64,000 nt of DNA from Streptacidiphilus jeojiense. Its GTDB lineage: Bacteria; Actinomycetota; Actinomycetes; Streptomycetales; Streptomycetaceae. Position numbers and translations under genes: made by a program. Shown here piece after piece: positions 33,364 through 43,124 of this stretch. The DNA lies in NCBI RefSeq assembly GCF_000719095.1, contig NZ_JOEH01000004.1, positions 558,001 through 622,000 on the forward strand. The letters run 5' to 3'. The first letter of the stretch is position 1, and every line of letters starts with the position of its first letter. Below the pieces are notes generated by a model. It did no database searches. It was given only the letters and a program-made list of their open reading frames with translations, and was not told the DNA's origin.

Positions 33364-34167
33364 ATGACCACCGTCGCATACCCTGCACCCACGCCCGCGC
33401 CCGCTCCGGCCGGCGCGATGGCCGTCCGCCGTAGGGCGTTCTGGCTGCTGGCCCGGACCGAGGCGCTGCTGTTCTTCCGCAACGCCGGGTCGGTCGTGTG
33501 GACCGCCCTGCTGCCGATCGTCGCCGTGGTGGTGCTGGGCATCGTCCCCGGCACCCGTCACGCCAGCCGGTCCTTCGGCGGGCTCAGCCCGCTGCAGGTA
33601 TACGTGCCGATCCTGATGATGTACGTGTTCCTGATGGCGGCCGTGAACATGCTTCCGGCGGTGCTCAGCAGCTACCGGGAGAAGGGTGTGCTGCGCCGGC
33701 TCTCCACGACGCCGGTGCCGCCCGGCCGTCTGCTCGGCGCCCAGGGGCTGATCTACCTGGGGCTGGGCGTCGTCATCGACGTGGTGATCCTGGTGGTCGC
33801 GACGGTCTGCGGGGCGCCGGCGCCGCGACAGTTCGGCGGCTTCGTGGTGTCGCTGCTGCTGGTCGCCGCGGCCACGCTGGGGATCGGGATGCTGATCACC
33901 GCCATCGCCAAGACCGAGCGGATCGCCAACGCGCTGGGGCTGGTCACCTTCTTCCCGCTGATGTTCTTCGCCGGGCTGTGGATCCCCAGGGACAAGATGA
34001 ACGTGCCGCTGCGCACGATCAGCGACTACAGCCCGCTGGGCGCCGGTGTGCGCGCCCTGCAGGCGTCCATCGCCGGGCACTGGCCGCCCACCGCGGCGCT
34101 GCTGGTGCTGGCCGGGTACGCGATCGTCTGCGGCTTCGCGGCGTCGCGGATGTTCCGCTGGGAGTGA
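33364..34167 (+). CDS. ABC-2 type exporter permease
   Basis: The 267-residue membrane protein has about six hydrophobic segments (for example SVVWTALLPIVAVVVLGIV, VYVPILMMYVFLMAAVNMLP, GLIYLGLGVVIDVVILVVATV, FVVSLLLVAAATLGIGMLI, LVTFFPLMFFAGLWIP and a last one near the C-terminus) and the ABC-2 signature REKGVLRRLSTTPVPPGRLL. It pairs with the preceding ATPase. The start at 33364 has GAGGAG 6 nt upstream. The 65-bp spacer before it contains a short direct repeat of GAGACACGACC. The sensor kinase follows 13 nt after the stop. Confidence 0.93.
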   Translation: MTTVAYPAPTPAPAPAGAMAVRRRAFWLLARTEALLFFRNAGSVVWTALLPIVAVVVLGIVPGTRHASRSFGGLSPLQVYVPILMMYVFLMAAVNMLPAVLSSYREKGVLRRLSTTPVPPGRLLGAQGLIYLGLGVVIDVVILVVATVCGAPAPRQFGGFVVSLLLVAAATLGIGMLITAIAKTERIANALGLVTFFPLMFFAGLWIPRDKMNVPLRTISDYSPLGAGVRALQASIAGHWPPTAALLVLAGYAIVCGFAASRMFRWE

Positions 34168-34180
34168 CACCATCGAGACC

Positions 34181-35533
34181 ATGACTGCTGTCCCCGTTCC
34201 GGATGCCTGGCAGGCCCGCTCCGATCGCCTGGCCCGGCTGCTGCTCCTGCCGATCCTGGGCGTGGCCACGACGCTGGCCGTGCTGGGCCCCTCGGACGGG
34301 GGCGGTCCGTCGCTCACCTCGGCCCACGGTCTGACCGGTACGGTCGCCGTCGCCGTGGCCGCCTGCTGGTCGGCGGCGCTGATCCGCTACCCGGTCACCG
34401 GGGTGCCGGGCAACGTACGGGCCGTGGTCTTCTGCGTGCACATCCTGCTGAGCGGAGTCCTGGTCTGGGCGAACCCCTGGTTCGGGGTGTTCGCCTTCAG
34501 CTGCTACTTCTTCGCCGACGAGCTGGAGCCGGATCGTCGCAAGGCCGCGTTCGTCCTGGTCGCCGCGGTGCTCTCGGCCTCGCAGACCAACGGCTATCCG
34601 GTGGCCTGGGACCTGCACACCGTGATCTACCTGGTGATGGTGGCCTTCAACGTCACAGCGGTCCTGTTCATGGTCGGCCTGCTCAACCGGGTGCTGGAGC
34701 AGAACACCGAGCGGGGCCGGATGATCGACGACCTGGGCGAGGCCAACCGCCGGTTGCAGGAGTCGATGGCCGAGAACGCCGGTCTGCACGCCCAACTCCT
34801 GGTCCAGGCGCGCGAAGCGGGCATCGTCGAGGAACGGCAGCGGCTGGCGGGCGAGATCCACGACACCCTGGCGCAGGGACTGACCGGCATCATCACCCAA
34901 CTGGAGGCCGCCCGGCGGGCGCGCCACGACGAGCCGGAGTGGAACCGCCACCTGGACCTGGCGGACTCGCTGGCCCGGGCCAATCTCACCGAGGCCCGCC
35001 GGTCGGTACGGGCGCTGCGTCCGGAGCAGTTGGAGCGGGCCACGCTGCCGGAGGCCATCGAGGCCCTCGCCCGGAGCTGGTCCGAGCAGTCGGCCATCGC
35101 CGCCGAGGTGGAGACCACCGGGATCCCGGCTCCGATGGGCACGGACGTGGAGGCGGCGCTGTTCCGGGTCGCGCAGGAGGCACTGGCGAACGTCGGCAAG
35201 CACGCCCGGGCCACCCAGGTGCATCTGACCCTCAGTTATCTTGACGACATGCTGCTGCTCGACGTCGCCGACGACGGGGTGGGATTCACACCCGCCGACG
35301 AAACCGCCCCCGCCGGCGAAGCCGGTCGCTCCGCCGACGAAGGCGGTCCCTCCGGCGCCGAAGCCGGCTCCTCCGGCGACTCCCACCGCTCCGGCGGCTA
35401 CGGTCTGCCCGGGATGCGGCGCCGGCTGGAACGCCTCTCGGGCAACCTCAACGTGGAGTCCACCCCCGGCTACGGCACCACCGTCAACGCCGCCGTCCCG
35501 GTCCGCGACCCGGCGCTGGGGGCGGTCCGATGA
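34181..35533 (+). CDS. Sensor histidine kinase, NarL/DesK type (HisKA_3)
   Basis: The 450-residue kinase has several membrane segments in its first 170 residues, a coiled-coil linker, then HisKA_3 with phospho-acceptor H227 in [19 protein letters not shown]. The C-terminal ATPase domain shows N-box [10 protein letters not shown] and G1 DDGVGF. Between G1 and G2 ([11 protein letters not shown]) sits a 35-residue low-complexity Gly/Ala/Ser/Glu insertion in the ATP-lid region. It presumably phosphorylates the LuxR-type regulator whose start overlaps its stop (ATGA) and controls the adjacent exporter. ATG 34181 starts 13 nt after the permease and has no strong ribosome-binding site, so coupling is likely. 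Confidence 0.93.
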   Translation: MTAVPVPDAWQARSDRLARLLLLPILGVATTLAVLGPSDGGGPSLTSAHGLTGTVAVAVAACWSAALIRYPVTGVPGNVRAVVFCVHILLSGVLVWANPWFGVFAFSCYFFADELEPDRRKAAFVLVAAVLSASQTNGYPVAWDLHTVIYLVMVAFNVTAVLFMVGLLNRVLEQNTERGRMIDDLGEANRRLQESMAENAGLHAQLLVQAREAGIVEERQRLAGEIHDTLAQGLTGIITQLEAARRARHDEPEWNRHLDLADSLARANLTEARRSVRALRPEQLERATLPEAIEALARSWSEQSAIAAEVETTGIPAPMGTDVEAALFRVAQEALANVGKHARATQVHLTLSYLDDMLLLDVADDGVGFTPADETAPAGEAGRSADEGGPSGAEAGSSGDSHRSGGYGLPGMRRRLERLSGNLNVESTPGYGTTVNAAVPVRDPALGAVR

Positions 35534-36168
35534 GCCCGATCCGGTTGCTGATCGTGGACGACCACCCGGTCATGCGCGACGGCCTGCGCGGGGTCTTCGC
35601 CGGCGACGACGGGTTCGAGGTCGTCGGCGAGGCGGGGGACGGGGCGGAGGCGGTGCGGCAGGCGCAGCGGACCGACATCGGCGTCGACGTCATCCTGATG
35701 GACCTGCGGATGCCCGGCACCGGCGGCGTCGAGGCCATCACCCGGCTGCGCGAACTGCGGCATCCCGCCCGGGTGCTGGTGCTGACCACCTTCGACACCG
35801 ACCGTGACGTGCTGCCCGCGATCGAGGCCGGGGCCACCGGCTACCTGCTCAAGGACGCACCGCGGGAGGAGCTGATCCGCGCGGTGCGGGCGGCCAACGC
35901 GGGCCAGTCGGTGCTCGCTCCGGCCATCGCGGGGGCCCTGATGGGTCGGCTCGGGGTGCGCGAGGCGGGCAGTCTCAGCCCGCGCGAACTGGAGGTGCTC
36001 CGCAGGGTCGCGGCGGGTGCCACCAACCAGGCGGTCGCCCGTGAACTGCACGTCAGCGAGGCCACCATCAAGACCCATCTGATGCACCTCTACACCAAGC
36101 TCGGGGTGCGGGACCGCGCAGCGGCGGTGGCCGCGGCGTACGAGCGTGGGCTGCTCGGGCGGGACTGA
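35530..36168 (+). CDS. Response regulator, NarL/LuxR family
   Basis: The 212-residue protein has a receiver domain with phospho-acceptor D58 (VILMDLRMP), the acidic pair DD at 10-11, T in LVLTTFD and K in YLLKDAP. A LuxR-type HTH follows ([36 protein letters not shown]). It overlaps the kinase gene by 4 bp. The pair probably regulates the ABC exporter encoded just upstream. Confidence 0.95.
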   Translation: MSPIRLLIVDDHPVMRDGLRGVFAGDDGFEVVGEAGDGAEAVRQAQRTDIGVDVILMDLRMPGTGGVEAITRLRELRHPARVLVLTTFDTDRDVLPAIEAGATGYLLKDAPREELIRAVRAANAGQSVLAPAIAGALMGRLGVREAGSLSPRELEVLRRVAAGATNQAVARELHVSEATIKTHLMHLYTKLGVRDRAAAVAAAYERGLLGRD

Positions 36169-36180
36169 GCCGCGGGGCTT

Positions 36181-36240
36181 CCGGAGCGGTTCCGGGGCGG
36201 ATCCGGGGCGGATCCGGAGCGGTTCCCTAGCGGTTGCAGG
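36181..36240. repeat. Imperfect 12-bp tandem repeats upstream of the LacI gene
   Basis: Copies of a G/C-rich 12-mer of the form TCCGGGGCGGAT or TCCGGAGCGGTT follow each other about four times in the 192-bp spacer after the response regulator. They may form hairpins or be replication slippage products. No other element is seen in the spacer apart from the -10-like hexamer below. Confidence 0.5.
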
Positions 36241-36348
36241 GCGGAACCGGGGCGCTTGCGGAAGGTTCGTGCCGGCGGCGGTGAGCTGATCGGCCGTCCG
36301 TGATCGATTGACCCGGCGGTCGGCGGTTCCCCACGTCCTGACAGCAGG

Positions 36349-36354
36349 TATAAC
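36349..36354 (+). promoter_or_regulatory. -10 element of the LacI-family gene (probable leaderless transcript)
   Basis: TATAAC ends 6 nt before the ATG at 36361, and no Shine-Dalgarno sequence lies between. Transcription would then start at or next to the A of the start codon. Confidence 0.5.
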
Positions 36355-36360
36355 TACGGC

Positions 36361-37410
36361 ATGAACAGGAAGCCGCCGTCCAATGGTTCGGTCACGCTCG
36401 AGGACGTGGCCCGGGTCGCAGGCGTGTCCCGGGCCACGGTTTCGCGTGTCATCAACGGCAGCACCACCGTGGACCCCGCCATGCGCCGGCTGGTCGAGGA
36501 CGCCGTGGCCGCCACCGACTACGTCCCCAACCGGGCAGCCCGCTCCCTGGTCACCCGGCGCACCGACTCGATCGCCCTGGTCGTCTCCGAGGCCGAGCAG
36601 CGCAACGTCGCCGACCCGTTCCTCGGCCGGATGTTCACCGACCCCTTCTTCGGCCGGATGGTCACCGGCGTCATGGAGGTCATCCGGCCGCGCGGCGTGC
36701 AACTGGTGCTGATGCTGGTGGACGACGCCGACTCCCGTACCCACCTGGTCAGCTATCTGCGCCAGGGGCACGTGGACGGTGTGGTGCTGATCTCGGGTCA
36801 TGCGGCGGACCCGCTGCCCGGGCTGCTCGCCGACGCCGCCGTTCCGGCGGTGCTGTCCGGCCGACCGGGGCAGCCCACTCCGATCAGCTTCGTCGAGGCC
36901 GACCAGCGCGCCGGTACGGTGCTCGGGGTCGAGCACCTGGTCGCCACCGGCCGCCGCAGGATCGCCACGCTCACCGGCCCGCTGGACATGCCGTCCGCCC
37001 AGGAGCGGCTGGCCGGCTTCCGGCAGGCGATGGCCGCGCACGGCCTGGCGGAGGCCGGGGTGGTCGAGGGCGACTTCACCCAGGCCGGCGGCGCCGCGGC
37101 GATGCGGCTGCTGCTGGAACAGGCCCCCGACCTGGACGCGGTCTTCATCGCCTCCGACCTGATGGCCCTGGGCGCGGTTCCGGTCCTCAACCGGGCCGGC
37201 CGCAGGATCCCCGAGGACGTCGCGCTGGTCGGCTTCGACGACAGCAGCGCGGCGCTGGCCTGCGACCCGCAGCTCACCACGGTCCGGCAGCCGCTGGAGG
37301 AGATGGCGTCCCGGATGGCGCAGTTGCTGCTGCAGCAGATCGCGGAACCGGAGGAGTCGCTGCAGTCGGTGGTGTTCCAGCCGACGCTGGTGATCCGCGG
37401 GTCGGCGTAG
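36361..37410 (+). CDS. LacI-family transcriptional regulator
   Basis: The 349-residue protein has the LacI HTH (VTLEDVARVAGVSRATVSRVINGSTTVDP, 11-39) and hinge (NRAARSLVTRR), then a periplasmic-binding-protein-like sensor domain (DSIALVVSEAEQ, VDGVVLISGH, RRIATLTGP, DAVFIASDLMALGA, VALVGFDDS). It should repress a sugar-utilisation gene; its target is not adjacent, as the next genes are unrelated membrane proteins. Candidates include its own promoter and distant glycoside hydrolase genes. The start lacks a ribosome-binding site and is probably leaderless. Confidence 0.95.
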   Translation: MNRKPPSNGSVTLEDVARVAGVSRATVSRVINGSTTVDPAMRRLVEDAVAATDYVPNRAARSLVTRRTDSIALVVSEAEQRNVADPFLGRMFTDPFFGRMVTGVMEVIRPRGVQLVLMLVDDADSRTHLVSYLRQGHVDGVVLISGHAADPLPGLLADAAVPAVLSGRPGQPTPISFVEADQRAGTVLGVEHLVATGRRRIATLTGPLDMPSAQERLAGFRQAMAAHGLAEAGVVEGDFTQAGGAAAMRLLLEQAPDLDAVFIASDLMALGAVPVLNRAGRRIPEDVALVGFDDSSAALACDPQLTTVRQPLEEMASRMAQLLLQQIAEPEESLQSVVFQPTLVIRGSA

Positions 37411-37487
37411 CCCTACTCCCGCCGGAGTAGTCGAAGTGCCGCTCCGGCTACGACGCGCGGGTGCGGCCGGAGCGGCAGGGTGGGCAC

Positions 37488-38072
37488 ATGTCCGCCGAGA
37501 CCTCCGACCACACCGCGTCGAGCATCCCTTCCGCAGCGACGCCTCCCGCACCGACCCGGGCCGCCGTTGCCGCGCCGCCGCTGTTCCGGTTGTCGCGGCG
37601 CGGGCGGCGGCTGTGGGTGCTGCTGCACGTGGTGACGTCCGTCGGGTGGCTGGGGCTGGACCTGGGGGTGCTGGCCCTGGGGGTGACGGGGCGTTGGTTC
37701 ACGCCCGGGGACGGGGAGTTGGGGGTGTACCGGGCGATCGACCTGCTCGGCTACGCGGTGGTGCTGCCGGTCGCGCTGGTCGCGGGCGTGTCCGGGGTGG
37801 TGCTGTCGCTGGGGACGTACTGGGGGCTGCTGCGGTACCGCTGGGTGGTGATCAAGCTGGTGCTGACACTGGTGGCCCTGGTCGCTACGGTGTTCGCGCT
37901 GCTGCCGCTGATGGACCGGGCCGTGGCGAACTGCCTGGCCGGTGGTGGGCCCGGTGGGGCCGGGAACAGCCTGGTCGCGGCGCCGATCGTGGCCGGGGCG
38001 CTCTACACCACGGCGACGGCGCTCTCGGTCTACAAGCCGAGGGGCTCACGCAGGCGGGCGTCGATGCCCTAG
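37488..38072 (+). CDS. Uncharacterised integral membrane protein (DUF2269-like)
   Basis: The 194-residue protein has a Ser/Ala/Pro-rich N-terminus and four hydrophobic segments (LWVLLHVVTSVGWLGLDLGVLAL, VVLPVALVAGVSGVVLSLGTYW, WVVIKLVLTLVALVATVFALL and LVAAPIVAGALYTTATALS). HVVTSVGWLG and WVVIKL resemble DUF2269-type four-helix membrane proteins of actinobacteria. Function unknown. ATG 37488 has AGGG 7 nt upstream; an ORF extension to 37461 is possible. Confidence 0.75.
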   Translation: MSAETSDHTASSIPSAATPPAPTRAAVAAPPLFRLSRRGRRLWVLLHVVTSVGWLGLDLGVLALGVTGRWFTPGDGELGVYRAIDLLGYAVVLPVALVAGVSGVVLSLGTYWGLLRYRWVVIKLVLTLVALVATVFALLPLMDRAVANCLAGGGPGGAGNSLVAAPIVAGALYTTATALSVYKPRGSRRRASMP

Positions 38073-38081
38073 TTTCTGGCC

Positions 38082-38432
38082 ATGGATATGTTCGGCAAGA
38101 TCGACATTCGGACCACGGACCAGCGGCTGGCGGACATCGAGGCCAAGCTCGACTCGATCATCGCCCATCTGGGGATCGGCGCGGCGGCGGCGCAGGCGAC
38201 GCCGACGGGACCGGCGGCACCGGTGGACGCGGCGCCGGTTGCGTACGACGCCACCGATCCGCGCGGGATGCCCGAGGTGATGGCATTCCTCCGGCAGGAC
38301 AAGCTGATCCAGGCCATCAAGGCGTACCGGGAGATCACCCACGTGGGGCTGCTGGAGGCGAAGCAGGCGGTGGAGCAGGTGGCCCGGGCGGAGCCGGGGG
38401 AACGGGGAGGCGGGAGCCGCTGGCGTCGGTGA
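38082..38432 (+). CDS. Stand-alone ribosomal L7/L12 C-terminal-like domain protein
   Basis: The 116-residue protein begins with a short helical segment (TTDQRLADIEAKLDSIIAHLG) that could dimerise. An Ala/Pro linker follows, then a region (about 67-103) with DKLIQAIKAYREITHVGLLEAKQAVE, the helix-turn-helix of the bL12 C-terminal domain that contacts translation factors. It lacks the bL12 N-terminal stalk-binding domain, so it is not the ribosomal protein itself. Such proteins are frequent in Streptomyces and unstudied. It starts 9 nt after the upstream membrane gene. Confidence 0.75.
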   Translation: MDMFGKIDIRTTDQRLADIEAKLDSIIAHLGIGAAAAQATPTGPAAPVDAAPVAYDATDPRGMPEVMAFLRQDKLIQAIKAYREITHVGLLEAKQAVEQVARAEPGERGGGSRWRR

Positions 38433-38471
38433 GGTCGGGGTTCCGGCGTTCTTCGGCTGCGGGCCGCGAGA

Positions 38472-38578
38472 GGTTGGTCGCGCACGCTTTTCAGCAAGCA
38501 GAGCCCCGCGCCCCTATGGGGCTGCAAGTTGCCCACTGTGCGGAACCATCAGGGGCGCGGGGAACTGCGCGACCAACC
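38472..38578. terminator. Long palindromic element between convergent genes
   Basis: The outer stem GGTTGGTCGCGCA (38472-38484) pairs with TGCGCGACCAACC (38566-38578). The inner stem CCCCGCGCCCCT (38504-38515) pairs with AGGGGCGCGGGG (38551-38562). It lies between the L12-like gene and prfC and shares its arms with the elements at 0.77, 40.3 and 49.45 kb. It is probably a bidirectional terminator. Confidence 0.7.
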
Positions 38579-38606
38579 AGGCAGACGCCGCAGTCGAAAG
38601 GGGAAC

Positions 38607-40220
38607 CTAGTCCGCGGTGGCGATCAGGGTCTCCAGTTTCACGTCCGGGTTGCTGCGGACGAAGCTGTTCATCTGCCACTTGTCGCCGAACAGGGCCAGC
38701 AGCACGTCGTCGGAGCGGCGGGTCAGTGCCTCGCCGGTGACCAGGCGGCTGCGGCCGAGGACGGCGGCGCCCTCCGCGTCGGTGACCCGGGCGATGTTGT
38801 AGGGCAGGTAGTCCAGCGCGATGGGGGACGAGAACTCGTGCTCCATCCGGTGCAGCACGACGTCGAACTGCATCGGGCCGACAGCGGCCAGTACCGGCGC
38901 CTGGTCACCGCGGCGGTCGGAGACCAGGACCTGCACCACGCCCTCCTCGTCCAGCTGCGAGATGCCCTTGCGGAACTGCTTGGAGCGGCTGATGTCCTTG
39001 GGGCGGGCCACCGCGAAGTGCTCCGGGGCGAACGCCGGCAGCGGCGGGAACTCGGCCTTCTTGCCCGCGTAGAGGGTGTCGCCGACGCGCAGCGCCGTGG
39101 CGTTGATCAGGCCGACCACGTCGCCGGGGTAGGAGGTGTCGACGACGGTGCGCTCCGCGCCGAAGACGGTGTGGGCGTACTTGGTGGCGAAGGATCGGCC
39201 GCTCGCGGCGCGGGTGACCGACATGCCGCGCTCGAAGACCCCGGAGCAGACCCGGACGAAGGCGATGCGGTCGCGGTGGGCCGGGTCCATGTTCGCCTGG
39301 ATCTTGAAGACCAGGCCGGAGAAGTCGGACTCCACCGGGCGGGAGCCGGTGGTCGCCAGCGGGCGCGGGCCGGGGGCCGGGGCCAGGTCGACCACGGCGT
39401 CCAGCAGCAGGCCGACGCCGATGTTGGTGAGCGCGGCGCCGAAGAACACCGGGGTGATCCTTCCGGCCCGGAACTCCTCCTCGTCCCAGCCGGGGCCGGA
39501 GGAGAGGACGAGCTCCATCTCCTCCAGGGCGGTCTGCCAGACCTCGCCCTCCTGCTCAGCGGCCTGATCGGCCGTCAGCTTCTCCTCCTCGGCCTTGTGG
39601 GTGCCGCCGGGGACGCGGGTGAAGCGGCGCATCTGCTCCGGGTTGCTCGCCTCGACCAGCCCGCGCAGGTTGCCGGCGTTGCCGACCGGCCAGACCACCG
39701 GCACCGGGGTGATCTCCAGGACGTTCTGGATGTCGTCCAGCAGTTCCAGCGACTCGCGGCCGCGGCGGTCCCACTTGTTGATGAAGGTGATCACCGGGAC
39801 GCCGCGGTGGCGGCAGACCGAGAACAGCTTGCGGGTCTGCTCCTCCAGGCCCTTGGCCGCGTCCACCAGCATGATCGCGCAGTCGACGGCGGAGAGGACG
39901 CGGTAGGTGTCCTCGGAGAAGTCGGCGTGGCCGGGGGTGTCGACCAGGTTCATCACATGGTCGCGGTGCCCGAACTGGAGCGCGGCGGAGGTGACCGAGA
40001 TCCCGCGCTCCTTCTCCAGCTCCATCCAGTCCGAGGTGACGCCCTTGCGCCCGCTCTTGCCGTGGACGGCACCGGCCGAGGTGATCGCCTGCGCGTGCAG
40101 GGCAAGGGCCTCGGTGAGGGTGGACTTACCGGCGTCGGGGTGGCTGATCACGGCGAAGGTTCGCCGCCGCGAGGCTTCCTGGAGGACCTGGGTCGCGCTG
40201 GCGGGCTGGTCGGAGCTCAC
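38607..40220 (-). CDS. prfC: Peptide chain release factor 3
   Basis: The 537-residue translational GTPase recycles RF1 and RF2 from the ribosome. GTPase motifs: G1 SHPDAGKST (about 26-34), switch region DWMELEKERGISVTSAALQF, G3 DTPGHADFSEDTYR, G4 NKWDR and downstream EF2-like domains with FAVARPKDISRSKQFRKG and the RF3-typical LDEEGVVQVL, VGPMQFDVVLHRMEHEF. GTG 40220 was chosen because GAGGA lies 7 nt upstream; the 25 extra residues of the open frame lack similarity. A large hairpin lies just upstream, between it and the alcohol dehydrogenase gene. Confidence 0.96.
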   Translation of the reverse strand: MSSDQPASATQVLQEASRRRTFAVISHPDAGKSTLTEALALHAQAITSAGAVHGKSGRKGVTSDWMELEKERGISVTSAALQFGHRDHVMNLVDTPGHADFSEDTYRVLSAVDCAIMLVDAAKGLEEQTRKLFSVCRHRGVPVITFINKWDRRGRESLELLDDIQNVLEITPVPVVWPVGNAGNLRGLVEASNPEQMRRFTRVPGGTHKAEEEKLTADQAAEQEGEVWQTALEEMELVLSSGPGWDEEEFRAGRITPVFFGAALTNIGVGLLLDAVVDLAPAPGPRPLATTGSRPVESDFSGLVFKIQANMDPAHRDRIAFVRVCSGVFERGMSVTRAASGRSFATKYAHTVFGAERTVVDTSYPGDVVGLINATALRVGDTLYAGKKAEFPPLPAFAPEHFAVARPKDISRSKQFRKGISQLDEEGVVQVLVSDRRGDQAPVLAAVGPMQFDVVLHRMEHEFSSPIALDYLPYNIARVTDAEGAAVLGRSRLVTGEALTRRSDDVLLALFGDKWQMNSFVRSNPDVKLETLIATAD

Positions 40221-40301
40221 GGTGATTTCCTCGGTCCTGAAGCATGCGGGGGAACAAACCACCTTAACGAGGAAGTGCCCACCGAGTCGAACCACAACAG
40301 T

Positions 40302-40399
40302 GGCGCAGGGCTCTGCTTGATGAAAAGCATGCGCTGCCGACCATGCACCTCCGTAGAGGGTTGGCAGCGCATGCTTTTCATCAAGCAGAGCCCCGCGCC
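40302..40399. terminator. Very long perfect hairpin downstream of the alcohol dehydrogenase gene
   Basis: The arms 40309-40338 and 40363-40392 are perfect 30-bp complements and extend to about 37 bp with one mismatch (40302-40338 with 40363-40399); the loop is 24 nt. The right arm shares GCTTTTCATCAAGCAGAGCC with the element at 38.5 kb. It probably terminates the aldehyde/alcohol dehydrogenase transcript. Confidence 0.75.
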
Positions 40400-40408
40400 C
40401 CTAAAAGA

Positions 40409-41488
40409 CTAGAAGACCACCAGCGAGCGCCCGCCGCGCCCCGCGGCCATCCGTTCGAACGCGGCCGGGATCTCGTCCAGGGTGATCCGGTCGGTGATCA
40501 GGGCGTCCAGGTCGAGCCGTCCGGCTCGGACGTGTTCGGCGAGGACCGGGATGTCCTTGACCGGGTCGCTGTTGCCGTAGACGCACGCGGTGAGCGTGCG
40601 GGCGAAGTGGAAGACCTCCAGGGCCGAGAAGGAGACCAGGTCGTCCTTGCCGCCGATGCCGACGACCGTCACCCGTCCGCCCTTGCGGGTGGAGGACCAG
40701 GCCGCGCGGATGGTCGTGCTGCGGCCCACGCACTCGAAGGCGTGGTCCGCGCCGTTGCCGCCGGTGAGCCTCCGTACGGCCTTGGGGGTCTGCTCGTCGG
40801 CGAGCAGGAACTCGGTGGCGCCGTGCAGCCGGGCCAGTTCCTCCTTCTCCGGGCTGACGTCCACCGCGATGATCGGCGACGCGCCCGCGATCCGGGCCGC
40901 CTGGAGCACGGCCAGGCCGACCCCGCCGAGGCCGAACACGACCACGGACTCGCCGTCGCGCACCCGCGCCGCGTTGTGGATCGCGCCGTAGCCGGTGAGC
41001 ACGGCGCAGCCGAGCAGCGCGGCCGAGGTCAGCGGGACGCCCTCGGGCAGCGGGATGATCGCGTTCTCGTTGACGATCGTCTCCTCGGCGAAGGCGGCGA
41101 CGCCCAGGCCGGGGTAGAGGCCGGTGCCGTCGGGCAGGGCGGCGTAGGTCTCGACCGAGGCGGCGTACTGGTTCTCGCAGAGCCAGGGCTCGCCGATGGT
41201 GCAGAGGTGGCAGCTGCCGCAGGCGGGGGCCCAGTTGAGCACGACCGGGTCGCCGGGACGGACCGAGTCCACGCCCTCGCCGACGGAGACCACTGTGCCC
41301 GCGCCCTCGTGGCCGAGGACCACCGGGGTCTTGGCCCTGAGCACGCCGTTGGCCAGTGAGAGGTCGGAGTGGCAGACGCCGGCGGCGGCCAGCTTGACCC
41401 GGACCCGGCCGGGGCCGGGCTCGGGGAGCTCGATCTCGGTGAGTTCGAGCGGGGCTCCCACAGCGGGGAGCAGGGCGGCGCGGACCAT
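40409..41488 (-). CDS. Zinc-dependent alcohol dehydrogenase, class III/MDR type
   Basis: The 359-residue enzyme oxidises alcohols or thiol adducts with NAD(P). Catalytic zinc ligands lie in [10 protein letters not shown] (C38) and GHEGAGTV (H59, E60 segment); the structural zinc motif is [15 protein letters not shown]. The Rossmann motif is [17 protein letters not shown]. Its length and the sequence [15 protein letters not shown] resemble mycothiol- and formaldehyde-linked dehydrogenases, but the substrate is not visible. ATG 41488 has AAAGG 8 nt upstream. It follows the aldehyde dehydrogenase gene by 41 nt on the same strand, which suggests sequential oxidation of an alcohol. Confidence 0.93.
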   Translation of the reverse strand: MVRAALLPAVGAPLELTEIELPEPGPGRVRVKLAAAGVCHSDLSLANGVLRAKTPVVLGHEGAGTVVSVGEGVDSVRPGDPVVLNWAPACGSCHLCTIGEPWLCENQYAASVETYAALPDGTGLYPGLGVAAFAEETIVNENAIIPLPEGVPLTSAALLGCAVLTGYGAIHNAARVRDGESVVVFGLGGVGLAVLQAARIAGASPIIAVDVSPEKEELARLHGATEFLLADEQTPKAVRRLTGGNGADHAFECVGRSTTIRAAWSSTRKGGRVTVVGIGGKDDLVSFSALEVFHFARTLTACVYGNSDPVKDIPVLAEHVRAGRLDLDALITDRITLDEIPAAFERMAAGRGGRSLVVF

Positions 41489-41529
41489 GGCACGGGCCTT
41501 TCTCGGCGGGAGGGGGTGGGCGGTGCGGA

Positions 41530-42948
<1,419 letters not shown>

Positions 42949-43003
42949 CAGGTGGTCCTTCCGTCGCGGCTGCGCTGCCGGGCCGGCTGTTGGTCGGCCG
43001 ACG

Positions 43004-43024
43004 TTAACTAGCAATGCTAATTAA
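43004..43024. promoter_or_regulatory. Palindromic operator-like site upstream of the dehydrogenase genes
   Basis: TTAACTAGCA and TGCTAATTAA flank a central A, forming a 21-bp palindrome with one mismatch per half. It is strikingly A/T-rich for this genome and ends 56 bp before the aldehyde dehydrogenase start, where a repressor would block transcription. The TetR-family gene at 45.2 kb is a candidate partner. Confidence 0.55.
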
Positions 43025-43124
43025 TCGCTCCGGGCAGCTCCGACGCAAGTGCCGTGCCGCGTGCCGCACGTCACGGTGCGTCCGGCACCCGGCGCCAGGT
43101 CGGCTCCGGTGGTATCGGGCGAGG

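Noticed and set aside
36308..36354. TTGACC and TATAAC as a paired promoter of the LacI gene
   Set aside because: The hexamers are 35 bp apart, twice the normal spacing; only the -10 hexamer was kept.
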